A DNA stretch of 64,000 bases, from contig NZ_OY780936.1 in NCBI RefSeq assembly GCF_963675905.1, forward strand, positions 2,489,946 through 2,553,945, written 5' to 3'. The position numbers were made by a program, and so were the translations under genes. Positions 37,121-46,954 of the stretch are shown here, piece by piece; within the stretch, counting starts at the first letter, position 1; each line of letters starts with the position of its first letter. The notes below the pieces were generated by a model, which saw only the letters and a list, made by a program, of their open reading frames with translations, made no database searches and was not told the DNA's origin. The DNA comes from an uncultured Bacteroides sp. GTDB taxonomy: Bacteria > Bacteroidota > Bacteroidia > Bacteroidales > Bacteroidaceae.

Positions 37121-37221
37121 TCTAGCAATCTAGCAGCAGGCATTTAACGCATTGTAAATAAACGCAATAAGGGTGCTAGATCAAATAAATTTAATCTAGC
37201 AGTGATCTAGCAATCTAGCAC
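37121..37221. repeat. cluster of TCTAGCA words, five direct and one inverted
   Basis: TCTAGCA at 37121, 37129, 37195, 37206 and 37214; inverted TGCTAGA at 37174-37180. GTGCTAGAT (37173-37181) pairs exactly with ATCTAGCAC (37213-37221) or nearly with 37194-37202. GCATTTA-ACGC also repeats within the block. It lies 70 bp after xpt. Confidence 0.75.
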
Positions 37222-37228
37222 TTTTAAA

Positions 37229-37266
37229 AAGCATAGCCAGATATTGAGCAATATCTGGCTATGCTT
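37229..37266 (-). terminator. terminator downstream of the small secreted protein gene
   Basis: A perfect 17-bp stem (37229-37245 with 37250-37266), loop GAGC, with a T tail on the minus strand, 91 bp after that gene's stop. Confidence 0.8.
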
Positions 37267-37294
37267 AAAAAATAGGGTTATATCTTTAAATTAT

Positions 37295-37354
37295 TCACCA
37301 ATAATTTAAAGCCATTGGTGAATGGATTTTATTTATTGATGAATAATTCCAAAA
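37295..37354. repeat. three-word palindromic element, copy 2 (TTCACCAAT word)
   Basis: TCACCAAT at 37295, the inverted form ATTGGTGAAT near 37314 and the degenerate inverted ATTGATGAAT near 37335. Homologous to 11361-11420. In copy 1 the middle word is in the opposite orientation. It ends 3 bp from the stop of the minus-strand gene at 37358. Confidence 0.65.
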
Positions 37355-37357
37355 GTA

Positions 37358-37711
37358 TCATTTATCAAATTCGACATTAAGTCCTTGGTATATTTCATCA
37401 TCTGTTTTAATCTCCTTGCTCATAATGAATTCACACTTACCACCATTTTTATCTAATTCTAATATTGAGTTTTGTTCTAAATTCCATCCGAGCTTGCTCA
37501 TATAGTTAATTACATCTATATCTGATTTAAACAGCATAGCATTTTTGTTCTCATCACATAGTTTAGCTTTATAACCAGAGCCAAAATCAAAATAAGTTTT
37601 CCCTTTAAGAAACAAAACGCCCTCGAAATATTGAAACTTACAATATGTTTTATAGGCAAAGACATTAATTGTAAAAATGGCAAAGAGAGCCACTAACAGA
37701 ATCTTTTTCAT
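37358..37711 (-). CDS. small exported protein, unknown function
   Basis: 117 residues with a clear signal peptide (KKILLVALFAIFTINVFA, cleaved about residue 19), then a mature domain of about 98 residues with three cysteines. The segments FEGVLFLKGKTYFDFGSGYKAKL and INYMSKLGWNLEQNSIL suggest a small beta-rich periplasmic or secreted domain. No family is recognised. Monocistronic with its own terminator (37266-37229). The 3' untranslated region begins with the palindromic element at 37354-37295. Confidence 0.75.
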   Translation of the reverse strand: MKKILLVALFAIFTINVFAYKTYCKFQYFEGVLFLKGKTYFDFGSGYKAKLCDENKNAMLFKSDIDVINYMSKLGWNLEQNSILELDKNGGKCEFIMSKEIKTDDEIYQGLNVEFDK

Positions 37712-37830
37712 AGAATAGTTACTTTAATTAAACACACATTTTACCTTGTAAGTATACAATAAAAAATCAAAATGTATATACACATTAAGATAAAAATCGA
37801 TTTAATTAAAATTCAAAGAGTCTATTTTAA

Positions 37831-38046
37831 CTAAATTTTATCCTTTAGATAAGGATTAAAACTGATCATCCTCTCTCTTTGACTAATTCTTATTCCGTTT
37901 GTTTGAAGGGTTTCTTCCTCTTTCTTGTTCTTTTTACTAGTACGTTTCTTTAAGAGTTTCAATTCCCGCATTTTCACTTTCACTAAATCTAGTTCTTGTA
38001 CTGTTAGTTCTTTTAGCAAATTAATTACTTCATCAACTTTTTCCAT
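37831..38046 (-). CDS. small charged helical protein, unknown function
   Basis: 71 residues: an amphipathic helix MEKVDEVINLLKELTVQ, a Lys-rich middle and the tail ERMISFNPYLKDKI. Composition is protein-like. No Shine-Dalgarno or promoter is obvious. It lies upstream of the small exported protein on the same strand (119 bp). Could be real or a chance frame in AT-rich DNA; the regular helix favours real. Confidence 0.5.
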   Translation of the reverse strand: MEKVDEVINLLKELTVQELDLVKVKMRELKLLKKRTSKKNKKEEETLQTNGIRISQRERMISFNPYLKDKI

Positions 38047-38300
38047 AAAATTGGTTTCTATTTATTACTATTTATTATGCATTTATTACTAATATATTCT
38101 TTATCAGGCTCTACATATTGCTTTATCGCAACATTATTAACGAATCATTATTCTATTTATTGCATTAGAATCAGTGTTTAATAATATTATCAATAAAAAT
38201 TTCAAATTTATTAATTTTAAAAAAAACATCTGCAACATGCCAAAAATAAATCCGTATAAACATTTAATTTATACGGATCTATCCTTTTTTTGCATAAAAG

Positions 38301-38694
38301 TGGAGCTGGAGGGAATCGAACCCTCGTCCAAACGAGGAAATTATAAGCTTTCTACATGCTTATCTTCGCCTAAATTTTCGAGTATGGCAAGACCGAAGCC
38401 ACCAACCAGTACCTTAGTCTCTAAATTTTCGCAAGAGCCACGAGACGGGACTCAAACTATTTCCGATATAACTGCACCACTAAACCGGAACGCTTCGGAA
38501 CAACAGCAACCGAGTGATGTCTCGTCTCCGCACCTAGTGCAGAGATTAAGCTAATCTACTATGATTCGATTAAGCAGCAAGAGCGTAATTATTTTCGCCA
38601 GATAAAATTTTGATAACTGAGATTTAAGTGCAAATCACCGACGCACTGCATGCTTACATACCATTTCTGCCCGCTGTCAAATCCAGTCAACCCC
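38301..38694 (-). ncRNA. ssrA: transfer-messenger RNA
   Basis: 394-nt tmRNA that rescues stalled ribosomes. The 5' acceptor strand GGGGTTG (38694-38688) pairs with CAGCTCC (38308-38302), discriminator A at 38301, CCA not encoded. The T arm GAGGG-TTCGATT-CCCTC is intact. The tag reading frame at 38599-38570 encodes GENNYALAA and a TAA stop. The remaining body holds the pseudoknot stems. A TATCTTTG promoter box lies about 40 bp upstream. Confidence 0.97.
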
Positions 38695-38729
38695 TTAAGA
38701 AGGATTAATGTAACCACTCTTTAGCACTA

Positions 38730-38737
38730 CAAAGATA
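38730..38737 (-). promoter_or_regulatory. -7 promoter box of tmRNA
   Basis: TATCTTTG on the minus strand (38737-38730), 36 bp before the mature 5' end. Confidence 0.6.
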
Positions 38738-38918
38738 TATATAAATTCTACAACTTGCTTTTTTCTTTCTATTTTATTAAGAAAATAAAGAAATCTGAGC
38801 ATCTTTTGTTTGACTCTTAGTCTTCATTTTCTCAATAATGACAGATAATGAATCTGTAATAAGTAAACTTACATCCATTTCATCTATAATTTCCGTAAAT
38901 TTTAAACAAGATATTTTT

Positions 38919-41183
38919 TCATTTATTCAAGCCAACAGAAGGAGGAGTACCTGATTTTAAGCTGCCCCATATCTTATTTGCTTTATTGCCCATTATCAGT
39001 ACCAGTTTTCCCCCATTCGCTATATCCGAATGATTAAACCAGGGTTTATCCCAACTCTTACCATTCAAAGTAGCCGACTGTATATATTTATTTTCTTCAG
39101 AACAATTTATAGCTTCTATTTCAAGTACTTTCTTATTTCCTAAAGTCAGCAGAACTTTTTTAAACATCGGACTACCAATATTATATGCAGGCAGTCCCGG
39201 AGTAACAGGATAGAATCCCAACATTGAAAAAACAACAAAAGCAGACATTCCCCCTCCATCTTCATCACCGGGAACTCCCATCAAATCATTACGAAACCAC
39301 TCCTTAATAAGCGTACGAATACGTTTCTGAGTTTTCCAAGGTTCTCCAGAGTAGTTATATAAATAAGGAATATGCAAACTAGGTTCATTGGCCATAGAAA
39401 ATTGACCAACATTGCCAGTATGATCAGGCAATTGCGCATAAAAAGCAAATTTACTACGTCCCAACGGTTCGCTAAACATAGAATCCAAAGCATTATTAAA
39501 AGCCTTGTCTCCTCCCATCAAATGAATTAGATCTGCAATATTATGCTGAACGTCCCAACGATATATCCAGCCATTATTCTCGCCATAATATTCACGTGCT
39601 CCCATGCCACCAGAGAAACGATAATCAAAAGGTTCTATAAAATTTCCATCTTTATCTTTCGGATGAAAGAATTTTGTTTTTGGATTAAATACATTTCTAT
39701 AATTAAACGAAGATTTCAAAAAGTATTCATAGTCGGCCTTTTTATTTAATGTTTTAGCAATCTGTGATAAACACCATTCATCATAAGAAGTACCAAGGGT
39801 AACAGCAATAGGCTGGCGTTTCTCAAAAGTATTAACTTCTGGTACTGTTTCTTCTTCGCCTTTTGCTAAAGCAGGAATATATCCATGCTCTTTATAAAAA
39901 GCATCTAACCAACCGGCAGGCTTGCCCGACCAAGGCGCTAATGTTTTTTCCTGAATACCTCTTTTACATGCTTCATATGCCTTTTCTAAATCAAAATCAT
40001 TTAAACCCTTAAGATATCCGTCAATAACTGTAGCCACTGCATGATTAGAATTCATTCGGCGCGAGTCTCCTGTTATTTCGGGGAAAGTAGGCATCCATAG
40101 ATTTCCCATTTGTTCGGCCATATTAATATAAGACCGGATAATATTTGTTTCAGAAACCGGATCGATCAATACACGCAATGGATGATTAGCCCGATAAGTA
40201 TCCCAAATCCAATCATCAGTAAAAAATGGTCTGCCATCATCTTCGTGTATAGCTCCATCAAATGCACTGTAATAACATCCATCTTCACTAATATTCACTG
40301 GACGCTCAAAACAACGGTATATAGAAGTATAAAATATCTTTTTATTATTTTCATTTTCATCACTTATATCTATCTTACCCAACGCTTTATTCCAAATATC
40401 CCTCCCAGCTTGAGCTATTGCATCTACATCATAATCTTTTATTTCACGATAAAGGTTCTTTTTCGCTTGTTCTTCGCTTATAAAAGAAATTCCATAACGA
40501 ACATTGACAATTTGTTCTTTATTTCCGAAAGCTAAAACAACACAAGCATTTTCTCCTTCAGCTGAAGAAATGGAGGTGTTGAGCTTATTATTTTTGTACG
40601 CACCTGTCTTTTCCGGAATTTGCTTTGTTTCAAGATATAAATAGACCTTTGTATTATTTGCCAGATTTTGAAATCCGCTCACAGTGTTGCCTTTGACTTT
40701 AAGCCCTCCATCTTTCGAATTTAAGACTAAATAAATTGGTCTATCCTGAGAAAAAATCAATTTATAAACAGCCGATTGATGTGAAGGAGCATAACATATT
40801 TTTGTTTGCTGTTCATCTAAATAGACTTCATAATAATATGGCTTGATTTTCTCATTGTCATAACTAAATGAAGTTACAGGCTCTAATATTGATTCATCTC
40901 CCTGAACCGGACTAAGGTTGAAAGCAGAACTTCCCCGATGGCTAGTTATCACCAGAGGTAATCCTTTGATAACATCACTTGTAAAATCACCTCTTTCCGG
41001 GCATACCCGTAGCATACTGTTAGGCAAATGAATTGTTGGATAAGTAGGTACTAACAAATGACTTATGTTGCCCATATATGGATTAACATAATCAACGACG
41101 TTTTTCTTTTCTTGTTGGGCTTCACTGTATAAAGTCATCATAAAAGAAAAACAAAACAAGGCTATAAATTTAAAGCATTTCAT
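38919..41183 (-). CDS. GH92 alpha-mannosidase, divergent
   Basis: 754-residue exported enzyme (signal KFIALFCFSFMMTLYSEAQ). It keeps the GH92 frame: DYVNPYMGNISH, IWDTYRANHPL, MNSNHAVATVIDGYLKG, the general-acid motif ANEPSLHIPYLYNYSG with Glu600, and GDEDGGGMSAFVVFSMLGFYPV for the base. The first 100 residues differ strongly from the other four GH92s (TYPTIHLPNSMLRVCPERG), which suggests a different linkage preference. It is the last gene of the mannose locus, 191 bp after the GH38 gene. A hairpin lies in that gap, so it may be expressed at another level. Confidence 0.92.
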   Translation of the reverse strand: MKCFKFIALFCFSFMMTLYSEAQQEKKNVVDYVNPYMGNISHLLVPTYPTIHLPNSMLRVCPERGDFTSDVIKGLPLVITSHRGSSAFNLSPVQGDESILEPVTSFSYDNEKIKPYYYEVYLDEQQTKICYAPSHQSAVYKLIFSQDRPIYLVLNSKDGGLKVKGNTVSGFQNLANNTKVYLYLETKQIPEKTGAYKNNKLNTSISSAEGENACVVLAFGNKEQIVNVRYGISFISEEQAKKNLYREIKDYDVDAIAQAGRDIWNKALGKIDISDENENNKKIFYTSIYRCFERPVNISEDGCYYSAFDGAIHEDDGRPFFTDDWIWDTYRANHPLRVLIDPVSETNIIRSYINMAEQMGNLWMPTFPEITGDSRRMNSNHAVATVIDGYLKGLNDFDLEKAYEACKRGIQEKTLAPWSGKPAGWLDAFYKEHGYIPALAKGEEETVPEVNTFEKRQPIAVTLGTSYDEWCLSQIAKTLNKKADYEYFLKSSFNYRNVFNPKTKFFHPKDKDGNFIEPFDYRFSGGMGAREYYGENNGWIYRWDVQHNIADLIHLMGGDKAFNNALDSMFSEPLGRSKFAFYAQLPDHTGNVGQFSMANEPSLHIPYLYNYSGEPWKTQKRIRTLIKEWFRNDLMGVPGDEDGGGMSAFVVFSMLGFYPVTPGLPAYNIGSPMFKKVLLTLGNKKVLEIEAINCSEENKYIQSATLNGKSWDKPWFNHSDIANGGKLVLIMGNKANKIWGSLKSGTPPSVGLNK

Positions 41184-41234
41184 GATTTAGATCAACTATT
41201 TATAAATGTTATAAACTTAGAGAAAATATTGCAT

Positions 41235-41305
41235 AAAAAGGTGCATAATGGAATATATATAATAGGTCTAAGCTAAAATATTTATCACCAATATGCACCA
41301 TTTTT
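41235..41305. repeat. inverted repeat inside the mannose locus
   Basis: AAAAAGGTGCATAATGG (41235-41251) is nearly complementary to 41288-41305, apart from one bulge and one mismatch, with a 36-nt AT-rich loop. A third TGCATAA lies just upstream (41230). It sits between the GH38 stop and the last GH92 start. Confidence 0.65.
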
Positions 41306-41374
41306 ATTCAGTGTTTTTCAATCATACTTATTCATCCCAAAAGCCTGAAATGATTTTATTTGATTTCATCCGTA

Positions 41375-44300
41375 TTATTTATTAAGTAATGTCTGCTTAG
41401 GAAGCGCTCTCATTTCAAATGCAGGTGCAACATCATCGTAAACATTGTTTGACAATGTAACGGCAAAGACTGCAATATTCTCGTCATCCGGTAGTTCCAA
41501 CACTTTAGCTCCCTTAGGCAATGTTATACCAAATTTGTACATATAAGTAAATGTATATGCTTCATTTCCTTTGTGTGTATGGCGGTGAGAACCAACATAA
41601 GCAAGAGGGGCGTTTCTTACATATCCTTCAGTGAAATCAGTATGTCCCCATTGACCGTAAAATCCTGAATAATATGGAACCTCAAATGTATATGCTTTAC
41701 CATCAACTTTGAAGGTTGCCTTACGATCTTTATCTACTGACGATGCAAGAATATATATTTTTGCACATCCACTGTTAGCTGGCAGATTTACTATATTCTT
41801 TTTGCACTTAACGACATTTTTTTCATCAACAGGAGCTATTTTAAAGGTCACTCCATCACTAGTTACTTCTTTCCCTATTAAATCTGATGAGTATGAATTT
41901 CCATCTTTATCAAAACGACCTGTATTTTTAAAAGCATCTGGAGTAAATGCCTGGCCATTAAAATCTAAAGAAACCGGTATATTCAAAGGATTAACCAAAG
42001 CAACATCTGATTTTTTTAATTTTACACTAAATGTTTTAGGTTTGAAGGCAGTAGTACTAAATACTAATTTCTTTCCAACAATCGAGGCATCACCAATAAC
42101 TTCCTCAATACCATTTAGTTCTTTAGCTGACTCTATAGCTTCAGGAAACTCAACTTCAACATTATTAGCAGTTTTACCATCTAGTTCATACAAACGAACT
42201 ACATACGACTGTCCATCTTCTGACTTTTTAAGTGCCTTAATTGCAACCTGAGGTGTATTGATTTTTACAAAAGAGAACTCACTGCCTAATTTTCCGGCAT
42301 GTTTTGACGAAGTAAATGAAAGTAATGGATTATTTAATGCGTCAGCATCCCATGTTATACGGTCTTTCTGTTCAGGAGTAACAACATGTCCTAAAATTGA
42401 ATAGGTAAAAGTATGATGACCAAAATCCTGTTTATTTTGATATGTATATGACTTGTCAGTCTTTGGGGTATGCAACAAAGTAAGACGAAGACTATTGTCG
42501 TTAGGCTTGTCCCAACCATATTTACAGTTGTTAAGAATAGATACACCATAACTTCCGTCTTTGTCAGTTAAATCAGCCCATTGCTGAGCATTAACCTCAT
42601 AAGCTGTTTCAGTATTGTTTCCTCTTTCTATCGATCCAAGACCAAGGTCATAAGTTGCCTTTGGGTTAGAAATACTAAGAGGAAATTCAGCTTTTAGAAG
42701 AGCATTTTGTGATGCCCAGTCAATGTCATTAACAACATCAATTCGATCATCAGCAGCACCTTCAGTCAGTCGGATATGCTGTACAAAAGTGGAATTACCA
42801 TATTTTCTTTCAACTTTTAGTGTTGCAATAAGTGGTCCTTTATCTTCAACAGATATTTGTATATCTTCGTTAACTGAGACAGGAGTACCATCAACCGTTT
42901 TTTTCAACACTTCCCAGGCAGGCCAGTTAAATGATTCATTAGAAGGAAAGAAAGCCAGACGTATAGCCGAGCCATTCTTCACCAATTCACGATTAACTCT
43001 CTTATCCACAATAGAAGCAATATCTCCGTCTGTATTCAATGTTACCTTATAAATACTATTTTCGAGAGTATTTGAAGTTGCTTTCAACTTATTTTGAACA
43101 GAAGCACTCTTTCCAAACCTGACATCATAAACGGAATAACTTACAGGAGCAGCCTCAGCAGCAAAAGCGATATGAGCAATGCCATTTGAAACCGAAATTA
43201 ACTGGGCAGCAACCTCTTTTCCTTTTTGAGTGAAAACTCTGACTCCCGAAGGTTGATCTTTAATAGGAACATTTGCTTCAACAATATCTTTCCGGGCAGA
43301 TGCCAACGAATTATACACAACAATAGCAGTGCCTTTTACTCTTGTGTCAAGTGCCTGAGATACAGATCCGGTCGCTGTCTTAATAACATCAGCAAAACGA
43401 CTCTGTGCTATTAATTCATCATTCCATGAATAAGCATAAGCTTTAGGAATACTAGTACCGGTTAAGTCATCATGAAACTGGTGCCAGATAAAGCGCTTCC
43501 AGGATTCATCCAGGATACTTGAAGGATATGTTACACCACCTAAGAAATCGGCAATAACAGAAGATCTCTCTGCAGCATCACCCAACTGTTCATTTCTACG
43601 GTTGAAACGTTTCATTGCTGCCTGGGAAGTGTAACACCCTGTACCGTGTACATCCATTAATAATTCACCATTATAAACAGGTAGTTCGGGATGCTTTTCA
43701 AATGGTTGGTAGTCTTCAAAAATCTGATAAGAACGAGAACTTATAACTTTCACAGCCCCATCTCCTTTCAAACCTTTTTCGACAGAAACAACCGATGAAA
43801 TTGTTGGAGAGCCCCCAGTATCACCTGTGCCATAATATCTAAAAGCTGTATTGTTTACGCCTGATTTAGCCATCTCAATAAGTTCCTGATTATGACTGAT
43901 ATCTTCGTTATTCCACCTAAAGTTATAGCTCTTGGCATTTAATGCTGCCATAATACGTGAACCATCTATCCCCTGCCACAATCCTATACTAAAAGGAAAT
44001 TTAGAGTCACCATAAAATGGGTGTAATCTCCACTGAAGTTTTTGTGTGGAAAAACCTATTAATCCGGCATGAGCTGCTATCGTAGGCAGTGTATACCCAA
44101 AGCCGAAACAATCCGGCAAGAAAATATCTTTTGATTTTGTTCCGAATTCTTTTTTATAAAATTCCTGTCCTAAAAGGATATTTCTGAAAAAAGATTCAGG
44201 AGAAGGGACATTTGTGTCTGTTGCATCCCAACTACTACCAGAGATGTTCCATCTTTTCTGTGCTATAAATTTCTTAACTTTTTCATACTCCAACGGATAA

Positions 44301-44545
44301 TATTCCTTCATCCATTGATACTTGATACCACCCTCAAAATTAAAAACATAATCGGGATACGTATCCAATAGCCAAATGTTTTGAACTAATGTCTTATACA
44401 CAAAATCATCAATAGAGGTTTGCACATCCCAATTCCATTGCGAATCAAAATGCGCATTTGAAACAACATATGCCTTGAACTCCTGCTGGGCATGAACTGT
44501 TCCAAGACTCAGCGCAACAAACATTGCAGCTAATTTTTTTTTCAT
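41375..44545 (-). CDS. GH38 alpha-mannosidase, exported
   Basis: 1056-residue retaining, metal-dependent alpha-mannosidase. Signal peptide KKLAAMFVALSLGTVHA. Catalytic half: VVSNAHFDSQWNW supplies metal ligands H32 and D34, and LPDCFGFGYTLP supplies the nucleophile D145 with its metal contact. The rest is the three-helix bundle and large beta domains of the family (VVYNSLASARKD near residue 410, C-terminal galactose-binding-like sandwich ending ALPKQTLLNK). Being exported, it should act in the periplasm on oligomannosides released by the outer enzymes. It lies 38 bp after the GH92 at 44584 in the locus operon. Confidence 0.95.
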   Translation of the reverse strand: MKKKLAAMFVALSLGTVHAQQEFKAYVVSNAHFDSQWNWDVQTSIDDFVYKTLVQNIWLLDTYPDYVFNFEGGIKYQWMKEYYPLEYEKVKKFIAQKRWNISGSSWDATDTNVPSPESFFRNILLGQEFYKKEFGTKSKDIFLPDCFGFGYTLPTIAAHAGLIGFSTQKLQWRLHPFYGDSKFPFSIGLWQGIDGSRIMAALNAKSYNFRWNNEDISHNQELIEMAKSGVNNTAFRYYGTGDTGGSPTISSVVSVEKGLKGDGAVKVISSRSYQIFEDYQPFEKHPELPVYNGELLMDVHGTGCYTSQAAMKRFNRRNEQLGDAAERSSVIADFLGGVTYPSSILDESWKRFIWHQFHDDLTGTSIPKAYAYSWNDELIAQSRFADVIKTATGSVSQALDTRVKGTAIVVYNSLASARKDIVEANVPIKDQPSGVRVFTQKGKEVAAQLISVSNGIAHIAFAAEAAPVSYSVYDVRFGKSASVQNKLKATSNTLENSIYKVTLNTDGDIASIVDKRVNRELVKNGSAIRLAFFPSNESFNWPAWEVLKKTVDGTPVSVNEDIQISVEDKGPLIATLKVERKYGNSTFVQHIRLTEGAADDRIDVVNDIDWASQNALLKAEFPLSISNPKATYDLGLGSIERGNNTETAYEVNAQQWADLTDKDGSYGVSILNNCKYGWDKPNDNSLRLTLLHTPKTDKSYTYQNKQDFGHHTFTYSILGHVVTPEQKDRITWDADALNNPLLSFTSSKHAGKLGSEFSFVKINTPQVAIKALKKSEDGQSYVVRLYELDGKTANNVEVEFPEAIESAKELNGIEEVIGDASIVGKKLVFSTTAFKPKTFSVKLKKSDVALVNPLNIPVSLDFNGQAFTPDAFKNTGRFDKDGNSYSSDLIGKEVTSDGVTFKIAPVDEKNVVKCKKNIVNLPANSGCAKIYILASSVDKDRKATFKVDGKAYTFEVPYYSGFYGQWGHTDFTEGYVRNAPLAYVGSHRHTHKGNEAYTFTYMYKFGITLPKGAKVLELPDDENIAVFAVTLSNNVYDDVAPAFEMRALPKQTLLNK

Positions 44546-44583
44546 CTTATAAAAATTAAGTTATTATGAATCAATAAAATAAT

Positions 44584-46926
44584 TTATCTCGTTTTTTTAT
44601 AATATAGCGTTTGGCCTTCTTTTGACAAAGATAGTGGAACGGCCTCATTGGATACTCCTCTCTTATAATTAGGTCTGTTGCTCATGATAAACTTAATATC
44701 AGCACCATCTTTAATATTATCATAGGTAATATAAGATTTATCATACTCCTTATCATTGAGATACATTTTTCTTATATACACATTTTCTTTAGACCAATTT
44801 TCCGTTGTTACATTCACTATTTTCCCATTACTCAATGTCATACTAACAGCCTCCATGCCAGGCGATCCAATATTATAGATATTACTGGAGGGAGCAGTAG
44901 GATAAAATCCCATGCTATTAAAAATATACCAGGCAGACATCTGTCCACAATCATCATTACCGCTCAGTGAACCTGGTTGATTTCCATAAAATCTATCCAT
45001 GACTGCCCGTATCCATTTCTGACAATTCCATGGTTGTTTTACGTAATTATACAGATAAATAATTTGGTGACAAGGTTCATTTCCATGCCAATAAGCGCCA
45101 ATCCTTCCCTGAATATCATGAGCACCAGGAATATCGTCGGGTATTTCCATAGTAAACATAGAATCGAGCCTGGATATAAAAAGTTTCTTACCAACCATAT
45201 TTATATACCCTTGAACATCCTGAGGAGTATACCATGTATATTGCATTGTAAAACCTTCTGTTATATCTCCCCAGCCATTAACAGAACCAGGGCCAGTATA
45301 AGATATCGGAGCAAAAGGAGTCCTCCATTTTCCGGAAGAATCTCGTCCACGCATATATTTTGTAACTGGATCTACTAGATTCTGGTACGATAGTGATCTA
45401 TTAAGAAAATATTTATAGTCATCATTCTTATTAAGCTTCTTAGCAGCCATGGCAATGCAATAGTCATCAAAAGCATATTCCAGTGATTTAGAAACTGATT
45501 CTTTTTCTTTATCGAAAGGCACCCATCCCAATGTTGAATAATCCGATAAACAATCATAATTAGGATTCATCGCAGTTATTTTCATTGCCTGATAGGCTCT
45601 TTCATAATCGAACCCTTTAACATCTTTCACAATCATATCTGCAAGAACAGATACAGCATGATAACCAATCATACACCACGTTTCATTACCGTAGAAAGAC
45701 CATACAGGCAACATATGTTCTACACTTTTATCATAATGTGCCAGCATTGAGTTAGCCACATCAGCATTCTTCTCTCTTTGAACTAAATTGAATAGTGGAT
45801 GTAGAGCTCTGTAAGTGTCCCACAGAGAAAAGACTGTTAAATTAGTGAATCCGTTTGCTGTTTCTATATTTTTATCAAGTCCGCGAAATCGGTTATCTGA
45901 ATCCTGAAAAACAAAAGGATGCAAAAAAGCATGATAAACAGAGGTATAGAATGTTTCTTTAAGTTCTTTTGTACCTTTAACCTGGAACTTGCTTAATTCT
46001 TTGTTCCACAGCTTCTCGCCCTTTGCTTTTAGAGCCTCAAAAGTCATACCATCAAGCTCTTTCAAATTTTCCAAAGCACCAGCCGCACTTACAGATGAGA
46101 TAGCAGTCTTAACGTACACAGCTTCATCTTTTTCTGTTTTGAATTTCATCCAAGCTTTCAGATCTTTCCCCCAGGTTTCTTTACTACTTCTAAATCTATT
46201 GGTATTATAAAGTACAGATTTACCATTTTGCATTAATCCACAAGATTGAAATGGCTTGGAAAAAACCGCTGCAAAATAAATATGGCGTTCTGGTCCCCAT
46301 CCTTTAACCAGTTTATATCCACATATTGTTGAATCATTTTCAAAACGAACATTCGCCCATTCACAAGATTGTCCGAGTGTATGTTTCAAATCAATCAAAA
46401 TAAAAGAATTGTCATTCTGAGGATATGTAAAACGGAATATGCCACTTCTTACTCCAGATGTCATTTCAGCTTTTACTCCATAATCAAGCAAATCAACACC
46501 ATAATAATTAGGACTAGACCATTCTTTGTCATGAGAATAACGTGAACGATACCCTTCTTGCGGATTAGCATGTGTTCCCGGGGTAATTTTGATATCACCG
46601 GTACCAGGTACAAATAAAAAATCTCCCAAATCAGGTATGCCCGTTCCGCTTAAATGACTCAAGCTAAATCCTAACAATGTTTTATGATCATATTTATAGC
46701 CAGATGCTGCATCGTAATCATCACTATCCGTATCCGGACTAATTTGAATTCCGCCAAAAGGAATCTGAGATCCGGGATATACATTGCCATAACCAGCTGT
46801 TCCAACAATAGGTTTTACGTACTGAGTTAAATTATCTTGTAAAGAAATAGAATCACCTTTGCCTTTATATGAACAAAGCAAAAGAGCCATAACTCCCCAT
46901 AAGCATTGCTTAAGATTGATATACAT
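44584..46926 (-). CDS. GH92 alpha-mannosidase
   Basis: 780-residue exported enzyme (MYINLKQCLWGVMALLLCSYKG; Cys18 could be lipidated). GH92 segments: GTAGYGNVYPGSQIPFGGIQISPDTDS, LSGTGIPDLGD, SLWDTYRALHPL, the general-acid motif HGNEPCHQIIYLYNY with Glu617, and GNDDCGQMSAWYIFNSMGFYPTAP for the calcium/base region. It is of the same branch as the gene at 47767 (both begin with the PGTHANPQEGYRS-like loop). It hydrolyses terminal alpha-mannosides with inversion. Sits 28 bp after the peptidase gene. Confidence 0.94.
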   Translation of the reverse strand: MYINLKQCLWGVMALLLCSYKGKGDSISLQDNLTQYVKPIVGTAGYGNVYPGSQIPFGGIQISPDTDSDDYDAASGYKYDHKTLLGFSLSHLSGTGIPDLGDFLFVPGTGDIKITPGTHANPQEGYRSRYSHDKEWSSPNYYGVDLLDYGVKAEMTSGVRSGIFRFTYPQNDNSFILIDLKHTLGQSCEWANVRFENDSTICGYKLVKGWGPERHIYFAAVFSKPFQSCGLMQNGKSVLYNTNRFRSSKETWGKDLKAWMKFKTEKDEAVYVKTAISSVSAAGALENLKELDGMTFEALKAKGEKLWNKELSKFQVKGTKELKETFYTSVYHAFLHPFVFQDSDNRFRGLDKNIETANGFTNLTVFSLWDTYRALHPLFNLVQREKNADVANSMLAHYDKSVEHMLPVWSFYGNETWCMIGYHAVSVLADMIVKDVKGFDYERAYQAMKITAMNPNYDCLSDYSTLGWVPFDKEKESVSKSLEYAFDDYCIAMAAKKLNKNDDYKYFLNRSLSYQNLVDPVTKYMRGRDSSGKWRTPFAPISYTGPGSVNGWGDITEGFTMQYTWYTPQDVQGYINMVGKKLFISRLDSMFTMEIPDDIPGAHDIQGRIGAYWHGNEPCHQIIYLYNYVKQPWNCQKWIRAVMDRFYGNQPGSLSGNDDCGQMSAWYIFNSMGFYPTAPSSNIYNIGSPGMEAVSMTLSNGKIVNVTTENWSKENVYIRKMYLNDKEYDKSYITYDNIKDGADIKFIMSNRPNYKRGVSNEAVPLSLSKEGQTLYYKKTR

Positions 46927-46954
46927 GATGATTTTTATATAATAATTGTTCTAG

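Noticed and set aside
37121-37221. CRISPR-like array
   Set aside because: Words are only 7-9 bp, spacing is irregular and both orientations occur; no cas genes.
38174-38554. 126-residue plus-strand frame
   Set aside because: Antisense to tmRNA, explained by the RNA gene.
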